From: Methylomonas methanica MC09
Lineage (GTDB): Bacteria > Pseudomonadota > Gammaproteobacteria > Methylococcales > Methylomonadaceae
Direction: 5' to 3'
Length of the DNA: 64,000 nt
NCBI RefSeq assembly: GCF_000214665.1
Contig: NC_015572.1
Location: forward strand, 3,162,001 to 3,226,000
Under the pieces are notes generated by a model. The model was given only the letters and a program-made list of their open reading frames with translations. It did no database searches and was not told where the DNA came from. Shown here one piece after another: positions 58,215 to 64,000 of this stretch; position 1 is the stretch's first letter, and each line of letters begins with the position of its first letter. The position numbers and the translations under genes were made by a program.

Positions 58215-58373
58215 TTATCCCGGTTGATTAGTACGTTAAATTGTCGTTATAGCAGAACTGTATAGTGTTTCGGCGGAAAATTTTCTTAAGCGGAATAATC
58301 TCCAATCGCGAGGCGCCGGGCTGTTAACGGCGGCTCGCCCGCTTTGGACATGCCATCTTGGCGTGACGCTAAG

Positions 58374-59459
58374 CTAATCCAGTCGCACGGCTTGGCGTTT
58401 TGCACCCCAGGCCCCAGGCTTAGAATCAAATAGCCCGGCGCATTTTGTACCGCAAAACCGGCAACCGCCTTCGGCATTCAGATTCCAGTCGGACAATACA
58501 TACCAATCCCGGCCGATCAGTAACTCGCCGCATGCATGGCAATAAGTGCTCTCGGCCCGTTTGTCGTGCACATTGCCCACATAGGCATAACGTACGCCGT
58601 TTTTGATCGCGATGTCTCGCGCCTGAAGCAACGAGGAAACAGGCGTAGCCGGTTTATCCATCATCTTCCAATCCGGATGAAAAGCCGTGAAATGCATAGG
58701 CACCTCCGGCCCCAGATTTTCCACCACCCATTGCGTCATCTCTTCCAATTCGGCTGCCGAGTCGTTTTCGCCGGGAATGATCAGCGTGGTCAATTCCAAC
58801 CAAACTTGGGTTTCATGCTTTAAATATTGCAAAGTCTCCAGAACCGGCTGCAAATGACCGCCGGTAATTTTGTAATAAAACTCTTCAGTAAAGGCTTTTA
58901 AATCGATGTTGGCGGCATCCATCCACCGATAAAACTCGGCGCGCGGTTCCGCGCAGACGTAACCGGCGCTAACGGCCACCGATTTCAACCCCAATTCCCG
59001 GCAAGCCTGGGCGGTATCGATAGCGTATTCATGAAAAACCACCGGATCGTTATACGTGTAAGCCACGCTGCTGCAACCCTGTTCCCGCGCCGTTTGGGCG
59101 ATAAGCTCGGGCGCGGCGCGGCTCATCAGAGTATCCATTTCCCGGGATTTACTGATATCCCAGTTCTGGCAGAATTTGCAGGCCAGATTACAACCGGCGG
59201 TACCGAAGGAAAAAATCGGCGTACCGGGCAGGAAATGATTCAGCGGTTTTTTCTCGATGGGATCGATGGCAAAGCCGCTGGAGCGGCCATAACTGGTCAT
59301 AACAATTTGATTATCCAGGTTTTGCCGTACGAAGCATAAGCCCCGCTGTCCTTCATGCAATTTACAAAATCGCGGGCACACATCGCATTGCACCCTGCCG
59401 TCTTCAAGCGAGTGCCAATACCGGGTGGTTACAGTGTCATGCGTAATAAAACGGGTCAT
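58374..59459 (-). CDS. AmmeMemoRadiSam system radical SAM enzyme
   Basis: A 361-residue PflA-like radical SAM protein. The 4Fe-4S ligands are in GTAGCNLACKFCQNW (CxxxCxxC, about residues 89-96). A second Cys group lies at the N terminus (CDVCPRFCKLHEGQRGLC) and a third near the C terminus (CHACGELL, CRFCGTKC), giving at least one extra metal site. AGGAGG 5 nt before the start codon supports ATG at 59459. It is divergent from the B and A genes of the same system. The substrate of this widely conserved triad is not known. Confidence 0.92.
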   Translation of the reverse strand: MTRFITHDTVTTRYWHSLEDGRVQCDVCPRFCKLHEGQRGLCFVRQNLDNQIVMTSYGRSSGFAIDPIEKKPLNHFLPGTPIFSFGTAGCNLACKFCQNWDISKSREMDTLMSRAAPELIAQTAREQGCSSVAYTYNDPVVFHEYAIDTAQACRELGLKSVAVSAGYVCAEPRAEFYRWMDAANIDLKAFTEEFYYKITGGHLQPVLETLQYLKHETQVWLELTTLIIPGENDSAAELEEMTQWVVENLGPEVPMHFTAFHPDWKMMDKPATPVSSLLQARDIAIKNGVRYAYVGNVHDKRAESTYCHACGELLIGRDWYVLSDWNLNAEGGCRFCGTKCAGLFDSKPGAWGAKRQAVRLD

Positions 59460-59684
59460 ACAGACCTCCTGCCGACAGAACTGGGCTGTTATTAAACGTG
59501 TTTCCTTGATACCGCCGAAAACACCGCTGTTCTCGCATAAAAATTGTCACAACCGAACAGGTAATCACTTGATCCGCCTTTAAAATCCGGACGAATATTG
59601 CTGTCTACCCACACGGTTTGTTGTACCATACCGACGCTAAGACAGCACATAAAAATGCAGCGGTATTTTTAGGAGGTAGAGGTC
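59460..59684. promoter_or_regulatory. Divergent promoter region of the AmmeMemoRadiSam genes
   Basis: 225 nt between two divergent start codons, each with a strong AGGAGG ribosome site at its end (59465-59470 on minus, 59671-59676 on plus). I do not see a clear sigma-70 pair on either strand. Confidence 0.4.
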
Positions 59685-60464
59685 ATGAACAGAGCGCCCG
59701 CCGTGGCCGGCAGTTTTTATCCCGCCGATGCTGGCACCTTAAGCCATATGTTGAACGGTTTTTTAGACCGCACCGCCGGTGATGAGCATGCCCCCAAAGC
59801 CATCATTGTGCCGCATGCCGGCTATATTTATTCCGGTCCGATTGCCGCCAGCGCCTATGCGCGCTTAAAACCGGTCCGGGACAGCGTTAGCCGGGTGGTA
59901 TTGATAGGCCCGTCGCACCGGGTAGCGTTTCAAGGCTTGGCCGTCAGCGCCGCGGATACTTTCAGTACGCCGCTAGGCGATATCGCTATCGATCAGTCTG
60001 CTATCCAACAATTGCAACAGCTGCCGTTCGTAGGCTATTTGGAAGAGGCTCATGCCCTGGAACACAGCCTGGAGGTACATCTGCCTTTTTTGCAGCAAAC
60101 CCTGAGCCACTTCAAACTGGTACCGATTGTGGCAGGCGACGCCAGCCCGCACCAAGTCAGCCAAGTCTTGGAGATACTCTGGGGCGGCCCTGAAACCTTA
60201 ATCGTCATCAGTTCGGATTTAAGCCACTATCACGATTACGCTACCTCGCAAACACTCGACAAACACACCAGCGAGTTGATCGAAGCGCTCGATTATCAGG
60301 CCCTGTCATCGGATGCGGCTTGCGGCAGAGTGCCGGTCAGCGGCCTGCTGAAACTCCTGCGGGAAAAGTCGCTGGCTATTAAAACCATAGACCTTAGAAA
60401 TTCCGGCGATACCGCCGGCGACAAATATCGTGTTGTGGGTTACGGTGCTTATGTTGTTGACTAA
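59685..60464 (+). CDS. AmmeMemoRadiSam system protein B (Memo family)
   Basis: A 259-residue Memo-like protein of the LigB/extradiol-dioxygenase fold. Metal-ligand candidates are visible in PHAGYIYSGP (His near residue 44), EEAHALEHSLEVHLPF (His near 120-130) and SSDLSHYHDY (His near 184). Human MEMO1 of this family has been reported to bind iron or copper; the role in bacteria is open. AGGAGG 8 nt before ATG 59685 fixes the start. It overlaps the next gene by 14 nt. Confidence 0.92.
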   Translation: MNRAPAVAGSFYPADAGTLSHMLNGFLDRTAGDEHAPKAIIVPHAGYIYSGPIAASAYARLKPVRDSVSRVVLIGPSHRVAFQGLAVSAADTFSTPLGDIAIDQSAIQQLQQLPFVGYLEEAHALEHSLEVHLPFLQQTLSHFKLVPIVAGDASPHQVSQVLEILWGGPETLIVISSDLSHYHDYATSQTLDKHTSELIEALDYQALSSDAACGRVPVSGLLKLLREKSLAIKTIDLRNSGDTAGDKYRVVGYGAYVVD

Positions 60465-61008
60465 TTCGCAAAAAGCCGAACTGCTGAAGCTGGCCAAAGC
60501 CTCCATCCAAGAGGGGTTAAAGTCGGGGCGTCCGCTGCAGATCGATTTACAACAATACGACCCTGCAATCACGCTTAAACGCGCCAGCTTCGTCACCCTG
60601 GAACGCGGCGGACAATTGCGCGGCTGCATAGGTATGCTGGAAGCCGTCCGGCCTTTGGTCGAAGATATTGCCGAAAACGCGTTTGCCGCCGCCTTTCGCG
60701 ACCCGCGCTTTCCGCCGTTGTCCGAAACGGAATATGCCGATCTCGATGTACATATTTCCATTTTGTCCCCGGCCGAAGCGATCGATTTCGTTTCGGAACC
60801 GGACCTCATTGCGCAACTGCAACCCGGCGTCGATGGCTTGATTCTGCGGGAAGGTTACCGGCGCGGTACTTTTTTGCCGTCTGTCTGGGAACAATTGCCC
60901 GATCCCGTGCAGTTTTTACGCCATCTCAAGCAAAAAGCCGGTCTGCCCGCCGACTATTGGTCCGAAACCCTAAAAATATTCCGTTACCGCACGGAAATGT
61001 TTTCCTGA
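60451..61008 (+). CDS. AmmeMemoRadiSam system protein A (AMMECR1 family)
   Basis: A 185-residue AMMECR1-like protein. The family core is evident: FVTLERGGQLRGCIGMLEA with the invariant RGCIG, AFAAAFRDPRFPPLSETEY, and DGLILREGYRRGTFLPSVWEQLP. ATG 60451 inside the end of gene B gives translational coupling; a longer frame from 60430 is less likely. Biochemical function is unknown; the conserved LRGCIG motif is thought to be an active or ligand site. Confidence 0.9.
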   Translation: MLLTNSQKAELLKLAKASIQEGLKSGRPLQIDLQQYDPAITLKRASFVTLERGGQLRGCIGMLEAVRPLVEDIAENAFAAAFRDPRFPPLSETEYADLDVHISILSPAEAIDFVSEPDLIAQLQPGVDGLILREGYRRGTFLPSVWEQLPDPVQFLRHLKQKAGLPADYWSETLKIFRYRTEMFS

Positions 61009-61062
61009 TCGCCACACAAGCCACTGCAAATCGAAAATAATGCCGAAAGCAGCGACAGCGCC

Positions 61063-61092
61063 TTGTTTGTCAAGCACTGCGGACACTATAAT
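61063..61092 (+). promoter_or_regulatory. Sigma-70 type promoter of zwf
   Basis: TTGTTT at 61063-61068 and a perfect TATAAT at 61087-61092 with an 18-nt spacer, 77 nt before the start codon. Confidence 0.6.
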
Positions 61093-61169
61093 AGCGGGAT
61101 TTTTACCCCTGCAGCTCTTGTAAGCGACGATTTATCAAGTGCCGACATTTTTGCTTCGTAACTAACGAC

Positions 61170-62639
61170 ATGACAGAAAACCAAAATTTCAAGCCCTGCG
61201 ACCTGGTGATTTACGGCGCGCTGGGCGACTTATCCAAACGAAAACTGTTGATTTCACTGTATCGCTTGGAAAAACACCATCTCATAGAGGCAGATACCCG
61301 CATCATCGGCGTCGACCGCCTGGATGAAACCAGCGACGGCTTCGTGGAAATAGCGCATAAGAGCCTGCAGGCGTTTTTGAACAACGACATCGACGACAGC
61401 ATCTGGCAACGTTTTGCCCAGCGCCTGTCTTATTTGAAAATCGACCTGACTCAGCCCGAGCAATACAAACAACTGAATAAAGCGATTGACCCGGAAAAAC
61501 GGGTCATGGTGAATTACTTCGCGGTGTCGCCGTTACTGTTCAAAAGCATTTGCCACGGCCTGCACAACAGCGGTGCGTTAACCACCGAGTCACGCATGGT
61601 GATGGAAAAACCCATCGGTCACGACCTGAAATCCTCCGTGGAAATTAACGATGTGGTGGCCCAGGTTTTCCATGAAAATCAGGTATACCGCATCGACCAT
61701 TATCTGGGTAAAGAGACCGTATTGAATCTGTTGGCGCTGCGTTTCGCCAATTCATTGTTCTACACCTGTTGGAACCACAACACCATCGACCATATCCAAA
61801 TTACCGTCGGCGAAGACATCGGCATCGAAGGCCGTTGGGATTACTTCGACAAGACCGGTCAATTGCGGGATATGCTGCAAAACCATTTATTGCAAATTCT
61901 GACCTTCGTCACCATGGAGCCGCCCGCCGATCTTTCCGCGCACAGCATACACATGGAAAAGATCAAACTGCTGAAAGCCCTGCGGCCGATCACTTATTTG
62001 AATGTGGAAGAAAAAACCGTGCGCGGCCAATATACCGCCGGCTATATTCAAGGCAAACCGGTACCCGGTTATCTGGAAGAAGCCGGCGCCAATACCGAAA
62101 GTATTACCGAAAGCTTCGTGGCGATTCGGGTGGATATCGACAACTGGCGCTGGGCGGGCGTGCCGATTTACATGCGCACCGGCAAACGCATGCCCAACAA
62201 GCGTACCGAAATCGTCGTCAATTTTAAAAACCTGCCGCACAACATTTTTAAAGACAGCTTTCATGAATTGCCGGCCAATAAACTGGTTATCCACCTGCAA
62301 CCCAATGAAGGGGTGGACGTGATGATGTTGAACAAAATTCCCGGTATAGACGGCAATATCAAATTACAGCAAACCAAGCTGGACTTGAGCTTTTCCGAAA
62401 CTTTCAAGAAAAACCGTATCTTCGGAGGTTACGAAAAATTGATACTGGAAGCATTGCGGGGCAACCCCACGCTGTTTCTGAGCCGCGAAGAAATCGAACA
62501 GGCCTGGACCTGGGTCGATTCCATTCAAGACGCCTGGCAGCACAACCACACCCCGCCCAAGCCCTATCCGGCCGGCAATTGGGGACCGGTTGCATCGGTA
62601 GCATTACTCGCGCGCGACGGACGCGCCTGGGAAGAATAA
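61170..62639 (+). CDS. zwf: Glucose-6-phosphate 1-dehydrogenase
   Basis: A 489-residue enzyme oxidising glucose 6-phosphate to 6-phosphogluconolactone with NAD(P). The coenzyme-binding start VIYGALGDLSKRKLLISLYRLE is at residues 12-33 and the active-site signature RIDHYLGKE near residue 175. Further family segments are MEKPIGHDLKSS, HNTIDHIQITVGEDIGIEGRWDYFD and RTGKRMP. Length is typical. Together with the following pgl it feeds the oxidative pentose phosphate or Entner-Doudoroff route; in RuMP-cycle methanotrophs this step serves the oxidative branch of formaldehyde metabolism. Confidence 0.97.
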   Translation: MTENQNFKPCDLVIYGALGDLSKRKLLISLYRLEKHHLIEADTRIIGVDRLDETSDGFVEIAHKSLQAFLNNDIDDSIWQRFAQRLSYLKIDLTQPEQYKQLNKAIDPEKRVMVNYFAVSPLLFKSICHGLHNSGALTTESRMVMEKPIGHDLKSSVEINDVVAQVFHENQVYRIDHYLGKETVLNLLALRFANSLFYTCWNHNTIDHIQITVGEDIGIEGRWDYFDKTGQLRDMLQNHLLQILTFVTMEPPADLSAHSIHMEKIKLLKALRPITYLNVEEKTVRGQYTAGYIQGKPVPGYLEEAGANTESITESFVAIRVDIDNWRWAGVPIYMRTGKRMPNKRTEIVVNFKNLPHNIFKDSFHELPANKLVIHLQPNEGVDVMMLNKIPGIDGNIKLQQTKLDLSFSETFKKNRIFGGYEKLILEALRGNPTLFLSREEIEQAWTWVDSIQDAWQHNHTPPKPYPAGNWGPVASVALLARDGRAWEE

Positions 62640-62671
62640 CCAACACCATCCTTATTGAGAGAATAACGACC

Positions 62672-63382
62672 ATGGTTAAAGAATTCTTTTTTGAACAGCA
62701 TCATCACCTATTTACCGCATTGGTTGCCGAATGCCAGGATGTATTATCCGAGGCCCTCGGCAAACACGGCACCGCCACGCTGCTGGTGTCGGGCGGCGGC
62801 ACCCCAGGCCCCTTGTATGAAGCCTTGTCGAAAACCGAATTAAACTGGAAAAAAATCAAAATCGCCCTGGTGGACGAACGCTGGGTAGATCAAGACCATA
62901 CCGCCAGTAATGAAGCGCTGATCAAGCGCACCCTGTTGATTAACAACGCCAAGGTTGCCGAGTTTACCGGCATGAAAAACGCCGCCAAAACCGCGGCGGC
63001 CGGCCAAAGCGAAACGGAAACCCTGTACCGCAAATTGCCGCAACCGTTTAGCCTGGCAATCGTGGGCATGGGGCCGGACGGCCATACCGCCTCGCTGTTT
63101 CCGCATGCCAAAGGCTTGTCCGACGCCCTTAACAGCGATAACGACAACTTGACTGCGGCAATTACCGCCAACCAAAGCGAAGTGACCGGGCCTAATACCG
63201 AACGCCTGACGCTAACCCTAACCGGTTTGCTGAAAACCGAGCGGATAGTCATCTTGTTTACCGGGGAAGACAAGCTGGCCGTGTTCGGCGAAGCGCAAAA
63301 ACCCGGTCCGGTGGAGGACATGCCGATTCGCGCGCTGCTGCATCAGGAGGATGTGCCGATCGAACTGTATTGGGCACCTTGA
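62672..63382 (+). CDS. pgl: 6-phosphogluconolactonase
   Basis: A 236-residue sugar-phosphate isomerase-fold enzyme (DevB/SOL type) hydrolysing 6-phosphogluconolactone. Signatures: LLVSGGGTPGPLYEALS near residue 33, KIALVDERWV near 65, and IVGMGPDGHTASLFPH near 130. ATG 62672 follows GAGAGAATAACGACC; the open frame to 62579 overlaps zwf and is not used. The gap to zwf is 32 nt, so the two genes form an operon and carry out successive steps. Confidence 0.96.
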   Translation: MVKEFFFEQHHHLFTALVAECQDVLSEALGKHGTATLLVSGGGTPGPLYEALSKTELNWKKIKIALVDERWVDQDHTASNEALIKRTLLINNAKVAEFTGMKNAAKTAAAGQSETETLYRKLPQPFSLAIVGMGPDGHTASLFPHAKGLSDALNSDNDNLTAAITANQSEVTGPNTERLTLTLTGLLKTERIVILFTGEDKLAVFGEAQKPGPVEDMPIRALLHQEDVPIELYWAP

Positions 63383-63511
63383 TGGGAAACGGCCGGCCGT
63401 CAGCCGAAAAACAAAAATTGAGTTGGCCGCCGCCAGTGATTTTGGATACACTTCAGCGCCGTTTAAGCCATTAGTACTATCCTGCCCACTTTTTCCAACG
63501 GGACGTCTCCT

Positions 63512-64000
63512 ATGAAATCCGACATCTTGACTCCAACGACGCGCAACTTGCAGTTGGATTTCTTTCGAGGCTTGGCTTTGATGATCATCTTCATCAACCA
63601 CATGCCTTTCAACCCGTGGTTTGCTTACACCCCCTCTCGTTTGGGGCCCAGTGACGCGGCGGAAACCTTCGTGTTTTTATCCGGATTCGCCGCGGCCATC
63701 GCCTTTGGACGTACGTTTAAGCAAGCGGGCATTGCACTTGGCTCGGTAAGGGTTTTATTCCGCTGCAGCCAGATTTACCTCGCACACTTGGTCTCGTTTT
63801 TATTAATGAGTATCCTGGTGATCCTGGTGACCTCCTGGGATGCCACGCATGCAACGTGGCACCTCGAAAAACTAAAATACTTCTTCGACCATACCCCGCA
63901 GGCGCTGCTGGCGCTGGCCAGCCTCAGATACGTACCTAATTTCATAGACATTTTGCCGATGTATCTGGTCATCTTGCTCTGGCTGCCGATGGTATGGGCC
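63512..64000 (+). CDS. OpgC-like membrane acyltransferase, 5' part
   Basis: The first 163 codons of a membrane protein that runs off the window. The start LDFFRGLALMIIFINHMPFNPW, the following GPSDAAETFVFLSGFAAAIAFGR and the later helices (LAHLVSFLLMSILVILVTSW; ILPMYLVILLWLPMVW) match the OpgC/acyltransferase-3 superfamily, whose OpgC members add succinyl groups to periplasmic glucans. The start ATG 63512 lies 129 nt after pgl. A CGTC precedes it by chance (no -35 partner). The exact substrate cannot be judged from the fragment. Confidence 0.8.
   Translation, partial: MKSDILTPTTRNLQLDFFRGLALMIIFINHMPFNPWFAYTPSRLGPSDAAETFVFLSGFAAAIAFGRTFKQAGIALGSVRVLFRCSQIYLAHLVSFLLMSILVILVTSWDATHATWHLEKLKYFFDHTPQALLALASLRYVPNFIDILPMYLVILLWLPMVWA

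Overview
The window reads as a chromosomal segment of a gammaproteobacterium. The mix of dense FecI/FecR/TonB-receptor units, several families of short palindromic repeats with a REP-associated transposase, an AmmeMemoRadiSam triad and a zwf-pgl pair suits a type I methanotroph (Methylomonas-like), but no marker gene in the window proves this.

Region 1-57165 is a long, almost purely plus-strand array for cell-surface signalling and uptake of chelated iron (or a similar metal chelate). It contains ten FecI-type ECF sigma genes, ten FecR-type anti-sigma regulators and ten TonB-dependent receptors that carry the N-terminal STN signalling domain. I number the units 1-10 by their sigma gene. Five PepSY-TM membrane proteins (candidate periplasmic ferric-chelate reductases, one interrupted by a nonsense codon) follow units 1, 2, 4, 6 and 7. 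Energy for the receptors comes from tonB1-exbB-exbD (6802-8761) and a second tonB (15316-16125). Unit 5 has sigma and FecR but no adjacent receptor; an extra receptor (35840-38221) lies just beyond unit 6, so unit 6 looks nested inside unit 5. Accessory genes in the array are a VapC/Phd-like toxin-antitoxin pair, a Uma2-type nuclease-fold gene, a RAYT transposase between fecR4 and its receptor, a small secreted protein translationally coupled to a PepSY gene, and a decayed fecI fragment.

The most striking observation is in the promoters. In seven of the ten units a unit-specific heptamer occurs upstream of both fecR and the receptor, placed 23 nt (once 24) before a shared CGTC/CGTT core. The heptamer is the same, or differs by one base, within a unit but differs between units. 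This looks like ten parallel signalling channels kept apart by different -35 elements. A further promoter type (GGTGGGR, same 23-nt geometry) stands before tonB1 and one PepSY gene and once as an orphan; it matches none of the local units.

Region 57166-64000 is ordinary chromosome: a repeat-rich gap, two tiny membrane ORFs, the AmmeMemoRadiSam genes (radical SAM enzyme on minus, Memo-like and AMMECR1-like on plus), glucose-6-phosphate dehydrogenase and 6-phosphogluconolactonase, and the 5' part of an OpgC-like membrane acyltransferase running off the window. I saw no rRNA, tRNA or CRISPR array.
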